A stretch of 64,000 nt of DNA from Vreelandella salicampi (GCF_013415105.1 NZ_JACCDF010000013.1:62001-126000), one strand, 5' to 3'; shown: positions 17,179 to 26,085, counted from the first letter of the stretch. Notes: a model not told the origin generated them from the letters alone. Numbers and translations are program-made.

Positions 17179-17238
17179 GTCACCCCACCCCCTACCTCCT
17201 TATGAGACCTGCATTAGAGCAGGAATGAGGAGGAAAAC
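17179..17238 (+). promoter_or_regulatory. GTCA-N7-CCCTAYC leader, copy 3
   Basis: GTCA at 17179, CCCTACC at 17190, hairpin CCTGC-attaga-GCAGG, then ATGAGGAGG. The upstream CCTCCTTAT can pair with ATGAGGAGG (9 bp, one G-U), covering the Shine-Dalgarno. Confidence 0.85.
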
Positions 17239-17496
17239 ATGTTTGAGAAGATCCGACGATGGTTGCGAGAGCGACCTCCACTGATGAGGCCTGCAAGCCT
17301 CCAGGTTGTCACAGAGGATGTGCGTAAGCTGGGTATCGGCGCCATGGGTGCCGGCGTACTCGGGTTATTCGCCCCAAGTGACAAGATCGCCCTAGGCGAT
17401 TCCGTTGCCTTGTTTGCTCTGGGTGCTATCATCTGGGTAACAGGCATCATGCTGCATGCGCTCAACGAGCGCAGCCGACCTGATACCGAGGAGTAG
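17239..17496 (+). CDS. small two-pass membrane protein
   Basis: The 85-residue product has a basic, amphipathic N-terminus and two hydrophobic segments (LGIGAMGAGVLGLF and VALFALGAIIWVTGIMLHAL) with a short loop, like a holin-sized inner-membrane protein. Family not recognised. Preceded by a structured leader and followed after 3 bp by another membrane peptide, so the two probably form a complex or operon. Confidence 0.6.
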   Translation: MFEKIRRWLRERPPLMRPASLQVVTEDVRKLGIGAMGAGVLGLFAPSDKIALGDSVALFALGAIIWVTGIMLHALNERSRPDTEE

Positions 17497-17499
17497 GTT

Positions 17500-17619
17500 A
17501 TGACACCTTTTGGTTGGATGATCTTGGCTTTTGCCCTGCTTATGGCAGGCGTTTGTGGTTTCACTTACGTTCAGATTTTGCGCAACGATCACCAGCAGCA
17601 TCGCAACGGCAATAGTTAG
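17500..17619 (+). CDS. 39-residue single-pass membrane peptide
   Basis: The ATG at 17500 lies 3 bp past the previous stop with GAGGAG 6 bp before it, giving MTPFGWMILAFALLMAGVCGF followed by a short polar tail ending at a TAG. The strong Shine-Dalgarno, tight coupling and hydrophobic profile support a real small gene. Function unknown. Confidence 0.55.
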   Translation: MTPFGWMILAFALLMAGVCGFTYVQILRNDHQQHRNGNS

Positions 17620-17677
17620 CCCAATCCTGGAGATTGTCATTCTCGCCAGGACAAATCATTGTGATTTGCTATTCAAC

Positions 17678-17699
17678 AGGCTCCCTCCGGGAGCCTTTT
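17678..17699. terminator. bidirectional rho-independent terminator
   Basis: AGGCTCCC-tcc-GGGAGCCT followed by T residues, between the small membrane genes and the convergent minus-strand gene ending at 17743. Confidence 0.75.
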
Positions 17700-17742
17700 C
17701 CATTTCAGGGGCCGCGGCGATTCCCGATTACCTGAGCGCCAG

Positions 17743-18576
17743 CTACCCCACCACCTTGGACAGGGATAGGGCGACAGCCCCCACAACGACCATACCCCAG
17801 GCATACGGGCTGGCAGCCATGCGTGACAACACCTGCCTGACAGGCCGGCGTGCAGTGCTTTGGCAGGCCTCTCGAAGCCGCATGGCCTCCCTCTCGAGAC
17901 GCTGGCACTCCTGCGCCAGCATGGTGATCTCCCGCTGCTGCTCCGCGATCGCGTCGACGGTACTGCTCTCCCTGATGTTCGACCTCCAGGCCTGCTCCGC
18001 TTCCTCTGTGACCAGCTCGCCGGCTCGCATGGGCTTGGACTTGGACTTGGCGGTGATGCTGTGACCGGGTGTGCCCGGGGCAAAGGCTATGCCGAACTGC
18101 TCATAGAATCGATCTCGCCTCTCCTTGTTGTTCCCTCCCCAGCGACCCTCTTTCTCGTCTTGCCAGGACAAGTCGATCCGCATGACCTCAGCGGTGGGCC
18201 ATTGCTTGGCCCATGCCACGATCTCTGCCATGAGGTATGTGCCAACGCGGTGGCCGATAAGGTCGTGCATGCCGATGATGACGTTTCCACCGGGGCGAAG
18301 TTGCCCGTCAGTGAGCTTGATGCGCTCGGGCTCCCTGTTGTCACCCGGCGAGTAGCAGGCAGACCAGGAGAACTGGTTGGTGCCAAACAGGGGGTGATTG
18401 CCGATGCGCCTCACCTTGAGCGTGAGGCGTCGATCCTGACCCACCTGCTGCTCGGTGCGCTGGATGAGCAGTAGCGCTACAGGGTCGGGGCTATCAGGGT
18501 GCTGAGGGTGTCGGACTTCGATCACTCTGTCATCGCTGTGGCTGGCGCCTCTGAGGTCTTCAGAAGGAGGGGGCAT
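17743..18576 (-). CDS. GNAT-like protein with C-terminal membrane anchor
   Basis: From the ATG at 18576 the product has 277 residues. The middle region (LIGHRVGTYLMAEIVAWAKQ, then RDRFYEQFGIAF) resembles the acetyl-CoA-binding and last strands of a GNAT acetyltransferase. A coiled-coil with EQQREITMLAQECQRLEREA follows, and the C-terminus is a membrane segment (WGMVVVGAVALSLSKVV). It is an isolated minus-strand gene, and the start is uncertain since no strong ribosome site is seen. Acetyltransferase assignment is tentative. Confidence 0.55.
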   Translation of the reverse strand: MPPPSEDLRGASHSDDRVIEVRHPQHPDSPDPVALLLIQRTEQQVGQDRRLTLKVRRIGNHPLFGTNQFSWSACYSPGDNREPERIKLTDGQLRPGGNVIIGMHDLIGHRVGTYLMAEIVAWAKQWPTAEVMRIDLSWQDEKEGRWGGNNKERRDRFYEQFGIAFAPGTPGHSITAKSKSKPMRAGELVTEEAEQAWRSNIRESSTVDAIAEQQREITMLAQECQRLEREAMRLREACQSTARRPVRQVLSRMAASPYAWGMVVVGAVALSLSKVVG

Positions 18577-18597
18577 GGTGTGTCGCTCTGTCTCCGA

Positions 18598-18611
18598 TTT
18601 CGCATGCGAAA
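18598..18611. promoter_or_regulatory. KorB/parS-like palindrome, site 2
   Basis: Perfect TTTCGCATGCGAAA, between the divergent GNAT-like gene and the leader of the 18726 gene, 38 bp before the leader's GTCA box. Confidence 0.75.
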
Positions 18612-18649
18612 CTGCTCCCGCTACCCTACCACCACGCTCCCGGTCGAGT

Positions 18650-18725
18650 GTCAGTCCTGCCTCTACCTCCTCTTGAGACCTGCATCCGCAGGAATGTGAG
18701 AGAACCAAGAGAGAGAGAAGCAATC
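18650..18725 (+). promoter_or_regulatory. GTCA-N7-CCCTAYC leader, copy 4
   Basis: GTCA at 18650, CTCTACC at 18661 (one change), hairpin CCTGC-atcc-GCAGG, then GAATGTGAGAG and a longer purine-rich tail before the ATG. Confidence 0.75.
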
Positions 18726-19079
18726 ATGGAAACGATCGGCGATCGTCTGGAAACCGTTGTCTTCACCCGCAAGAACGGGAACCACGGAGAGTACCTGGGC
18801 ACTGAGCCTGGCGTGTTCGCTGTGGTGCGAGTAGATGGCCAAACCTTCAAGGTGCGGTACGGCGTGGATCTTGATGCGCCGTGGTGCTGGGAGGTTGAGC
18901 ATGTAGCGAGTGGCCTTGCCGCCCGCGGCTGCAAGCGCTGGGATCTTGGCATGGCTACTGAGCGACTGACGCGCCTTGTCATGCGCCAAGGTGCCTGGGA
19001 GCCTTCCTGGAGCATGACGGAAGTGCCGATGGAAGCCTTCCTTGCAGCCCAGTCCATGGGGGTGCGTGCTCATGTTTGA
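18726..19079 (+). CDS. uncharacterised protein
   Basis: The 117-residue product is a soluble mixed alpha/beta protein (FAVVRVDGQTFKVRYGVD, then CKRWDLGMATERLTRLVM). No family is recognised. A structured leader fixes its start. Its stop overlaps the start of the DUF6573-like gene, so the two are probably translated together. Confidence 0.6.
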   Translation: METIGDRLETVVFTRKNGNHGEYLGTEPGVFAVVRVDGQTFKVRYGVDLDAPWCWEVEHVASGLAARGCKRWDLGMATERLTRLVMRQGAWEPSWSMTEVPMEAFLAAQSMGVRAHV

Positions 19080-19467
19080 GGCTACTGACCTGATCCACTC
19101 GTATACCCGTAGCGATGCCATCGCAGATGGGGATCTGATCGAAGTCAACGAAGCCGCCAAGGAAGCAGGGTTCAAGGTGCCTGTCGCCCTGACCACTGCT
19201 GCCTGGCATGAGCTGGTGGCTTGGGACCAAGCTGCTAGGCCACATGGCCCGCTTCAGGATGAGGCAGGCCGCTTGTGGGATGTTCTGTCGCTCGCGGTTC
19301 ATGCCGCACGCAAGGAGCGAGACTCGCCCGTAGTCGAGTACACGGTGAGAGTCATGGAACCACTGGAGAACGGCCCACGGGTTGTTCCCAAGCGTGCCGT
19401 GATGCACATAGGCCCTGGAGACAACCATGAGCCGGTGATCACGATCATGCTCTCTGGGGAGGACTGA
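19072..19467 (+). CDS. DUF6573-like plasmid protein
   Basis: The 131-residue product begins with DLIHSYTRSDAIADGDLIEV and continues AAKEAGFKVPVALTTAAWHELV, the pattern of the DUF6573 family, widespread on conjugative plasmids and of unknown function. The C-terminus has NHEPVITIML. It overlaps the preceding gene by 8 bp and is followed by a hairpin terminator. Confidence 0.7.
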   Translation: MFEATDLIHSYTRSDAIADGDLIEVNEAAKEAGFKVPVALTTAAWHELVAWDQAARPHGPLQDEAGRLWDVLSLAVHAARKERDSPVVEYTVRVMEPLENGPRVVPKRAVMHIGPGDNHEPVITIMLSGED

Positions 19468-19500
19468 CGCGCTCGCGTCATGCTCCATCCTCTTGCCCTC

Positions 19501-19533
19501 AAACCCCTGTCAGCCTAGTGCTGCCAGGGGTTT
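19501..19533 (+). terminator. rho-independent-like hairpin
   Basis: AAACCCCTG...CAGGGGTTT stem after the DUF6573-like gene; the T tract is short. Confidence 0.6.
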
Positions 19534-19797
19534 ACCATCTCTGTCTCAAGATGCTGCTTGCCAGGCTTGGCTCCAGGCAGTGCTCACGCAAACGGACATG
19601 ATCCGTTTGTTGAACCTTCTCCGTAGGCAGTTGAAAACCTGGTTCACAAACAAGGCGCTGAGGTTGCTGGGCATCACGCGGTGGCGAAGGCGGTGGCTAC
19701 AGCTACCTATTCTAAGGTGCCTATTGCTCTGCCTAGCAAGTATCCAAACGAGAACATCAACGCCTGGTAGTGCGAGGGGGCACGCCGCTACCGCACC
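19534..19797. other. intergenic stretch with possible gene remnant
   Basis: No convincing complete gene. In the + strand frame ending at the TAG at 19768, codons from 19627 read AVENLVHKQGAEVAGHHAVA and end NENINAW, which looks protein-like but is preceded by an in-frame stop at 19624. This could be the 3' end of a gene broken when the toxin-antitoxin and restriction cargo arrived. Confidence 0.35.
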
Positions 19798-19826
19798 TTG
19801 TTACAGTGCAGTCAAAAAAATACAAT
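19798..19826 (+). promoter_or_regulatory. sigma70-type promoter of toxin-antitoxin operon
   Basis: TTGTTA at 19798, a 17-bp spacer, and TACAAT at 19821 give a good promoter 33 bp before the antitoxin start. Confidence 0.7.
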
Positions 19827-19842
19827 GAATGCACTGAATGCA
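19826..19842 (+). promoter_or_regulatory. direct repeats, candidate antitoxin operator
   Basis: TGAATGCA occurs at 19826 and 19835, 9 bp apart, directly after the -10 box. FitA-type antitoxins bind such repeats as dimers to autoregulate; assignment is inference. Confidence 0.5.
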
Positions 19843-19858
19843 ATGAGAGACGCTTCCA

Positions 19859-20113
19859 ATGGCCATGCTGACTGTTCGCAACCTACCTGATGAGGTACAC
19901 CGCGCCCTGCGTGTCCGTGCTGCCCTGCACGGGCACAGCATGGAAGCCGAGGTACGCGAGATCCTGGAGGCCGCTGTAGCGCCCGAGGGGCGCGTCAAGC
20001 TGGGTTCGCTGCTGGCCGACATTGGCAAGCAGGCCAAGCTGACCGATAACGAGTTTGCCGTGTTCGAGCAAGTCCGTGACAAGACGCCAGCCAAGCCGGT
20101 GCACTTTGAATGA
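19859..20113 (+). CDS. FitA-like ribbon-helix-helix antitoxin
   Basis: The 84-residue protein starts with the FitA/Arc signature MLTVRNLPDEVHRALRVRAA followed by GHSMEAEVREILEAAV, giving a DNA-binding ribbon-helix-helix domain and a C-terminal tail that would bind the toxin. It overlaps the PIN-domain toxin start by 4 bp. The pair sits beside a type III restriction system and may stabilise it. Confidence 0.88.
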   Translation: MAMLTVRNLPDEVHRALRVRAALHGHSMEAEVREILEAAVAPEGRVKLGSLLADIGKQAKLTDNEFAVFEQVRDKTPAKPVHFE

Positions 20114-20529
20114 TCCTGCTTGACACGAACGTCGTCTCCGAACCACTGCGCCGGGAGCCAGAGCCTCGCGTTGTCGAGTGGATCGACGCGCAGGCCCTGG
20201 AAACCCTCTACCTGTCCGCCATCACCGTGGCAGAGCTTCGGTCGGGCATTGCCCTGATTCCCGCAGGAAAGCGCCGGACTGGCTTACAAGAAAACCTGGA
20301 ACGACGAGTACTGCCCCTGTTTGCCGGTCGTGTGCTTCCGTTCGATCTCCCCTGTACACAAGCCTACGCCGAGCTTATCGCCAAGGCCCAAAAGGCTGGG
20401 CTGGCGATTGCCGCCGCTGATGGCTTTATTGCCGCCATTGCGGCTGCCAACGGCTTAGCGGTGGCTACACGGGATACCAGCCCTTTTGAGGCAGCGGGTT
20501 CAACGGTTATCAACCCATGGAAAGAATAA
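20110..20529 (+). CDS. FitB/VapC-like PIN-domain toxin
   Basis: The 139-residue PIN-domain ribonuclease has the conserved acidic residues in MILLDTNVVSE, ITVAELRSGI, AAADGFIAAIA and VATRDTSPFEAAG. FitB/VapC enzymes cleave RNA, often tRNA, when the antitoxin decays. Length and overlap with the antitoxin are typical. Confidence 0.9.
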   Translation: MILLDTNVVSEPLRREPEPRVVEWIDAQALETLYLSAITVAELRSGIALIPAGKRRTGLQENLERRVLPLFAGRVLPFDLPCTQAYAELIAKAQKAGLAIAAADGFIAAIAAANGLAVATRDTSPFEAAGSTVINPWKE

Positions 20530-20578
20530 GCCCCATGTGGCCAATGGATAGCAGAACCAAAAGAATTAGGAGCTGTTA

Positions 20579-22708
20579 GTGTCACGACTGACCGATTTGA
20601 TTGCTGATCTAAAAGCAAAGGACCCTAAGCTAGGGGCCGACCTGGACAGAGAGTTTAAGGCTCTTTCATCCCGCTTGCCCTTTGGCCTGAACTTTGAGCG
20701 CCATCGCCCTGAAGCGGTGGAGTTACCACTGCGCTCTATACGGAAAGGCGACAAAGTGCGAGTTCTTCCACCGCGTGGATCGACCGGAAAAGGCGATCAG
20801 AGCCTATGGCAAGTCAAAGCAATTCAAAAGAAAAAGGAGCTGGCTGAATTAGAGCTTAAGGATGGGGTTGACCAGAAGAAGAAAACTGTCTCCCTTAATG
20901 ATCTGGTGGTCGTAGCTGAATTCCGCGATACGATCTTTCCGGGCTTGATCAGCACCGGGAAAGTCGAGCGTAGCGATGACAGGCCTTACCATACAATTAT
21001 TAATGGCGAAAATTATCATGCTTTAAAGTTATTAACCTATACACATCGCGGAAAGGTTGACGCAATTTATATCGACCCACCTTACAACACAGGTGCTAAA
21101 GACTGGAAATACAATAATAGCTATGTGGAGACTGATGACCTATATCGCCACAGCAAGTGGCTTGCATTTATGGAGCGAAGGCTTCTAATTGCAAAAGAAC
21201 TTTTAAGGCCAGATAATTCTGTATTAATTGTCACCATTGATGAAAAAGAATACTTACGCCTCGGGCTGCTGCTTGAACAGTTGTTCCCAGAGGCAGAGAT
21301 CGAGATGGTCACCACTGTCATAAGTGCCAAAGGAGTGGCGAGGTTCGGGCAGTTCTCACGAGTAGAGGAATATATTTATTTTGTAAGAATAGGTAAGTCG
21401 GAAGTTTCTCTTGGCGAACAAAATATGCTTGATGATTCGCGCTCAGCAACCGATAAAATCGGAAAAAAAGTTGACTGGCTGGGGTTGCGACGTCGTGAGC
21501 CGACTGCTCGTAGAGGTGCCAGGCCGAACCAATTTTACCCTATTTTTGTCAATATTGAATCTGGGTATATACACTCTATTGGCGATCCAATAGGAGATGA
21601 TGTAGATCGTAAATCAATTGTGCCGCCTCAAGGTACATTCGCTGTCTGGCCTCTCAGGCCCAATGGAGATGAAGGGCTTTGGGGTATTACGCCTGAAACT
21701 TCTAGAAGGTATTTAAAACACGGTTTTATTCGCTCAAGGCGACACAAGCCACAGGAAGGTAAAGCATCTATTCATTATCTTCCAAGTGGTACTGTAGATG
21801 CCATTCAAGAGGGAAGAATTGCTATAACCGGTTGTGATGCAGATGGAGCGGTCCAAGCCGTTTATCGGGAAAAGAAAGGGGTAATTCCAAAACGAGTTTG
21901 GAATATGCCATCGCATAATGCCGAAAATGGGGGGTCGGTTATTCTTTCCCGCTTGTTACCAGGGCGTCGATTTCCATTTCCAAAATCGTTATACGCTGTA
22001 GAAGATGCACTTCGTTTTTTTGTAGGAGAAAAAAGAAATGCCATTGTCTTAGACTTTTTTTCAGGATCTGGAACAACTGCACATGCTGTTATGCGCTTAA
22101 ATCGCCAAGATGGCGGATATCGACAATGTATTTCAGTCACTAATAACGAGGTCTCGGCAGACGAACAAAAATATTTGCGTAAGAAAAATCTTCGCCCGGG
22201 AGATTTTGAGTGGGAAGCGTTGGGTATTTGTGATTATATAACTAAGCCACGAGTTTTGGCGGCAATTACAGGAAGAGATCCAGAAGAGCATCCGATAAAA
22301 GGTGATTATAAATTCACCGATGAATTCCCTATGTCAGAAGGTTTCGAGGAAAATGCAGAGTTTTTCACGCTGACCTATGAAGCCAAGGACGCTGTTAACC
22401 ATAACCTGGCTTATAGCCGCATCGCGCCCTTGCTGTGGCTTCGCGCAGGCGCACATGGCAAGCGTATCGACAGTCTCCCCGAGAGTGGCTGGGCGGTTGC
22501 AGATTCTTATGGCTTGCTGACCGAGGTAGACAAGGCCACTCCCTTCATTAAAGCATTGAATGAAGTTCAGAGGCTTCGGATCGCGTATATCGTGACCGAT
22601 GATGACCGCCGCTTCCAGGCTATTGCTCGACGCCTGCCAGAGGGTGTAGAGCCGGTGCGCTTGTACGAGTCCTATCTGACCAATTTCAGCTTTGCTAATG
22701 GTGAATAA
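20579..22708 (+). CDS. mod: type III restriction system DNA methyltransferase (Mod)
   Basis: The 709-residue protein has the N6-adenine motif IDPPYNTG near residue 165 and the SAM motif DFFSGSGTTAHAVM near residue 495, in the beta-class order typical of Mod. Bases 21000-22350, including the target-recognition part, are clearly AT-richer than the plasmid backbone, a sign of foreign origin. It starts with GTG at 20579 behind AGGAG. Together with Res (3 bp downstream) it should methylate one strand of an asymmetric site. Confidence 0.92.
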   Translation: MSRLTDLIADLKAKDPKLGADLDREFKALSSRLPFGLNFERHRPEAVELPLRSIRKGDKVRVLPPRGSTGKGDQSLWQVKAIQKKKELAELELKDGVDQKKKTVSLNDLVVVAEFRDTIFPGLISTGKVERSDDRPYHTIINGENYHALKLLTYTHRGKVDAIYIDPPYNTGAKDWKYNNSYVETDDLYRHSKWLAFMERRLLIAKELLRPDNSVLIVTIDEKEYLRLGLLLEQLFPEAEIEMVTTVISAKGVARFGQFSRVEEYIYFVRIGKSEVSLGEQNMLDDSRSATDKIGKKVDWLGLRRREPTARRGARPNQFYPIFVNIESGYIHSIGDPIGDDVDRKSIVPPQGTFAVWPLRPNGDEGLWGITPETSRRYLKHGFIRSRRHKPQEGKASIHYLPSGTVDAIQEGRIAITGCDADGAVQAVYREKKGVIPKRVWNMPSHNAENGGSVILSRLLPGRRFPFPKSLYAVEDALRFFVGEKRNAIVLDFFSGSGTTAHAVMRLNRQDGGYRQCISVTNNEVSADEQKYLRKKNLRPGDFEWEALGICDYITKPRVLAAITGRDPEEHPIKGDYKFTDEFPMSEGFEENAEFFTLTYEAKDAVNHNLAYSRIAPLLWLRAGAHGKRIDSLPESGWAVADSYGLLTEVDKATPFIKALNEVQRLRIAYIVTDDDRRFQAIARRLPEGVEPVRLYESYLTNFSFANGE

Positions 22709-22711
22709 TCA

Positions 22712-25294
22712 ATGAAGTTTACGCTTAAAGACTACCAGGCGGACGCGGTGCGTGATTCTCTGGAAAATCTGAATAAGGCGCGTACCTACTGGCATAGTCA
22801 TAGTGATAAATCAGCTTTTTCACTAACCGCTGTAACAGGTGCTGGTAAGACCGTGATGGCCGCTGCGGCATTCGAAGCCTTATTCCATGGTGACGACGAA
22901 TTCGATTTCGATGCCGATCCTGGTGCCGTGGTTATCTGGTTTAGCGACGACCCTTCGCTGAATGAACAGACCCGCTTTCGCCTAAGAGAATCCAGCGACC
23001 GTATTAATCACACCGATATGGTGGTAGTAGAAAATACATTCAGTCGGCCAAAGTTCGAGGCCGGGAAGATTTACTTCCTGAACACACAGAAGCTGAGCAA
23101 GAACAGCTTGCTTGTCCGTGGACACGACCAAGACGAGCTGGAGGAAAAAGCGGGCGGGTTATTTCCGGAAACTCGCCCCGACCTGCGTGCGTACACCATT
23201 TGGGACACCATACAGAACACCATTGAAGATCCTGAGCTTACGTTGTACCTGGTGCTTGATGAAGCACATCGTGGGATGGGTAACGGCAACAAGGAGAAAA
23301 GCACCATTGTTCAGCGCATGATCAATGGGTTTGGTGCCGTGCCGGGTATTCCAGTGGTCTGGGGCATCTCAGCCACGGTAGAGCGTTTCAACAAGGCTAT
23401 CGAAACGGCCATTAAGCGCACGAAACTGCCAGACGTGGTTGTTGACTCGGCCAAAGTACAAGAATCAGGTCTTATCAAGGACACTATTCTGCTGGATATT
23501 CCTGATGAAGTAGGCGACTTCGATACACTCTTGGTGCGTCGCGCTACGGATAAGCTGCGGGAATCGGCAATGCTTTGGTCAGAATACGCCAAGCAACAGC
23601 AAGATTCAGGAATGGTGGTACCGCTGATGGTATTGCAGGTGCCCAATACGCCCGACCCGAACGAAATAGGCCGTTCTCTGGATGCTATCTTTGCCCGATA
23701 TCCAGAACTACCTAGCAGCAGTGTCGCCCATGTGTTTGGTGAGCATGCGACTCAACGATTCGGCAACCGTGACGTGCCTTATATCGAACCACAGCGCGTC
23801 CAGGACTCGACCTGGGTACGTGTCTTGATTGCCAAGGATGCCATCAGCACTGGCTGGGATTGCCCCCGTGCAGAAGTTATGGTGTCTTTTAGGGCTGCAA
23901 ACGACCGAACCCACATCACGCAGTTATTGGGGCGCATGGTCCGCTCGCCTCTTGCGCGCCGCATTCCAGGGAATGAGCGCTTGAATGCCGTGGACTGTTT
24001 GTTGCCGAGGTTCAATCGCAAGACGGTTGAAAGCGTAGTAGAAGCCTTGATGAGTGGTGACGACACCTCCTCAGCTACGCCAGGTCGCATCTTGGTGAAT
24101 CCAGTTGAGATGCACCCAAACCCTGCTGCTTCCGGTGCGTTTTGGGAAACGTTCGAAGCCCTGCCTTCACAGACTCGCCCCCAGCGTGCCGCCAAACCCG
24201 CCAAGCGGCTTACTGCCCTGGCTCAAGAATTGGCAGATGATGACATTCTCGAAGGGGCTGGCAGAAAGGCACATGGTCTGCTGCACCAGGCGCTCGACGA
24301 GTTCCAGGCCCAGCACCAGGACAAGATCAAAGCCAAACGTGACTCTATATTGACCGTGGACGGCAAGACGGTAGTCGCTGACATGAAGGGCAAGAAAAAG
24401 ACGTTCAATGAGTTTTGGGAAGATGCCGATATGGCGGTCATTGATGACGCCTACCGCCGTGCGGCTCGAGTTTTAACCCCTGATATTTCGCGTACCTACG
24501 TTGAACACCTTGCCCGCAAGGTTGCCAGTGTGGATGACGATCCAGAGGAGTTTCTGGAAGCCATCGTTGAAGCCCGTGTCACCGTTGCAGGCTTGGGCTT
24601 GGTGACAGAAGTACAGGATTATTTCGACGGAATTGCAGATGGGATTGCAAAGGATTGGCTCACTCAGTATTGGCCGACAATCAAAACACTTTCTGATGAT
24701 CGGAAAGAATCCTATCGTCAAGTCATTGAAATGAGCACCGAACCCCAGAATGTTGAGCTTGTGAAACCAGAAGCCAAATTCGAACCGACCAAGGTGCGAC
24801 AGGGAGAAAAGGAAAGCGATCTACCCACTTGGCAGCAACATCTGCTATGCGATGAGGATGGTAACTACCCCGCAGAGTTGAATACTTGGGAGCAGCAAGT
24901 TCTTGAGCGTGAATCCAATCGCGATGGTTTCTCCTTCTGGTACCGCAACCCACAGCAGCCGGGGCAGTCCTCGCTGGGTATCGCGTACCAGGAAGCTGAC
25001 CAGTATAAAATCCTGCGCCCGGATTTCATTTTCTTTGCCGAGCAAGATGGCCAAGTTGTCGCGGACATTGTTGACCCACATGGGCTCCACCTGGCCGATG
25101 CCTTACCCAAGCTGCAAGGCCTGGCGGTGTATGCCGAGAACCACGCCAGCGCATACCGCCGTATCGAGTCCGTGGCCGAGGTGAAAGGTAAGCTCCGTGT
25201 GCTTGATCTGACTAAGGACGAGGTGCGGGAAGCTATCCGCGGTGCGAAAGATGTGATCAGATTGTTTGGCCATGCGGTAGCTAACGACTACTAA
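22712..25294 (+). CDS. res: type III restriction enzyme (Res), SF2 helicase-nuclease
   Basis: The 860-residue protein has Walker A AVTGAGKTVMAA near residue 40, DEAH (LVLDEAHRG) near 182, WGISATVERF, and helicase motif VI in HITQLLGRMVRSPLARR. The C-terminal part contains RPDFIFFAEQDGQVVADIVDPHG, fitting the PD-(D/E)XK endonuclease of Res. It starts 3 bp after mod. Both genes look intact, so the system should restrict. Confidence 0.9.
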   Translation: MKFTLKDYQADAVRDSLENLNKARTYWHSHSDKSAFSLTAVTGAGKTVMAAAAFEALFHGDDEFDFDADPGAVVIWFSDDPSLNEQTRFRLRESSDRINHTDMVVVENTFSRPKFEAGKIYFLNTQKLSKNSLLVRGHDQDELEEKAGGLFPETRPDLRAYTIWDTIQNTIEDPELTLYLVLDEAHRGMGNGNKEKSTIVQRMINGFGAVPGIPVVWGISATVERFNKAIETAIKRTKLPDVVVDSAKVQESGLIKDTILLDIPDEVGDFDTLLVRRATDKLRESAMLWSEYAKQQQDSGMVVPLMVLQVPNTPDPNEIGRSLDAIFARYPELPSSSVAHVFGEHATQRFGNRDVPYIEPQRVQDSTWVRVLIAKDAISTGWDCPRAEVMVSFRAANDRTHITQLLGRMVRSPLARRIPGNERLNAVDCLLPRFNRKTVESVVEALMSGDDTSSATPGRILVNPVEMHPNPAASGAFWETFEALPSQTRPQRAAKPAKRLTALAQELADDDILEGAGRKAHGLLHQALDEFQAQHQDKIKAKRDSILTVDGKTVVADMKGKKKTFNEFWEDADMAVIDDAYRRAARVLTPDISRTYVEHLARKVASVDDDPEEFLEAIVEARVTVAGLGLVTEVQDYFDGIADGIAKDWLTQYWPTIKTLSDDRKESYRQVIEMSTEPQNVELVKPEAKFEPTKVRQGEKESDLPTWQQHLLCDEDGNYPAELNTWEQQVLERESNRDGFSFWYRNPQQPGQSSLGIAYQEADQYKILRPDFIFFAEQDGQVVADIVDPHGLHLADALPKLQGLAVYAENHASAYRRIESVAEVKGKLRVLDLTKDEVREAIRGAKDVIRLFGHAVANDY

Positions 25295-25361
25295 CCATGG
25301 ACTGCACCGAGGTGACGCTCTTCATGTGGCGTAGGCGGCCATTCAGAGAGGCAGCCAATTT

Positions 25362-25375
25362 TTTCGCATGCGAAA
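25362..25375. promoter_or_regulatory. KorB/parS-like palindrome, site 3
   Basis: Perfect TTTCGCATGCGAAA, 13 bp before the GTCA box of the next leader and immediately after the restriction-modification cargo, so backbone sequence resumes here. Confidence 0.75.
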
Positions 25376-25388
25376 CTGCCGGAGGGGT

Positions 25389-25453
25389 GTCACCCGCCGC
25401 CCTATCTCCTATCGAGGCCTGCAATCCAGCAGGTATGAGAGAGGAGAATGACT
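25389..25453 (+). promoter_or_regulatory. GTCA-N7-CCCTAYC leader, copy 5
   Basis: GTCA at 25389, CCCTATC at 25400, hairpin CCTGC-aatcca-GCAGG, then TATGAGAGAGGAG before the start at 25454. Confidence 0.85.
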
Positions 25454-26044
25454 ATGGGTACTATGTGCATCCCGATGCCGGTCGACAAGAAAGCCTACCT
25501 GGACGACAACTACTCCAGTGCGGATGGCTCCCATATCGTGCTGAAATCGAGCTTTGTGGGATCGACCTACTACGCCGCGGTCAGAGTCACCAGGCGGGGT
25601 GAGTCGGATGGCGAGCCCCCGGTGACCTTCACGCTCGGCGCGGTCGTCAAGACGAACAGCATGCAGGGTGAGTTCTGCTACAAGTCGATGGACGAGAGCA
25701 TGGGGCCGTATGAATCTCAGTGTCCTATCGGCATCCTCATGCTGCTGACGCCAACCGATGAGCTGGTCCGCCTGAGTGTCTTCTCGGAAACCTCGAGGGA
25801 GAGGGCCAGTGACTGGCGCGAGCGTTGCCGCAAGCATGCTGAGGGTAAGAAGCGTCGTGCTCGACTGAAAGAGGGCGATCGCATCAAACTGCCGTACAAG
25901 GTGCGGTTCGTTGGTGGCCTGGAAGCCGACACGTTCACCAAGGTGAACTTGCCTCGGCGCCGCAATGTCTTCAGGCCAGAAGGGGGTTCCTCGTTCGTGA
26001 GGCTCACCTCGCAGCATCTCGACGATGCTGAATTGCTCGCATAA
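25454..26044 (+). CDS. uncharacterised plasmid protein
   Basis: The 196-residue protein starts MGTMCIPMPVDKKAYLDDNY and contains VTFTLGAVVKTNSMQGEFCY and CPIGILMLLTPTDELVRL, followed by WRERCRKHAEGKKRRARLKEGDRIKL. It looks like a cytoplasmic beta-rich protein with a basic region. No function known. An ATG at 25448 is in frame but too close to the Shine-Dalgarno; 25454 matches spacing in the other leader-preceded genes. A terminator follows. Confidence 0.65.
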   Translation: MGTMCIPMPVDKKAYLDDNYSSADGSHIVLKSSFVGSTYYAAVRVTRRGESDGEPPVTFTLGAVVKTNSMQGEFCYKSMDESMGPYESQCPIGILMLLTPTDELVRLSVFSETSRERASDWRERCRKHAEGKKRRARLKEGDRIKLPYKVRFVGGLEADTFTKVNLPRRRNVFRPEGGSSFVRLTSQHLDDAELLA

Positions 26045-26052
26045 TCCTTCCA

Positions 26053-26085
26053 GCCCCCTCTGCTGTTCTCAGCATGGGGCTTTTT
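26053..26085 (+). terminator. rho-independent terminator
   Basis: GCCCC...GGGGC stem followed by five T, 9 bp after the gene. Confidence 0.75.

Noticed and set aside
17860..18474. Plus-strand 204-codon open frame
   Set aside because: It is opposite the GNAT-like minus-strand gene, whose predicted product has sensible domains and a membrane anchor, while the plus frame lacks a ribosome site.
19493..19828. Plus-strand 111-codon open frame before the toxin-antitoxin genes
   Set aside because: Basic, Leu/Arg-rich, no ribosome site, and overlaps the toxin-antitoxin promoter. A different frame in the same region looks more protein-like but is interrupted.
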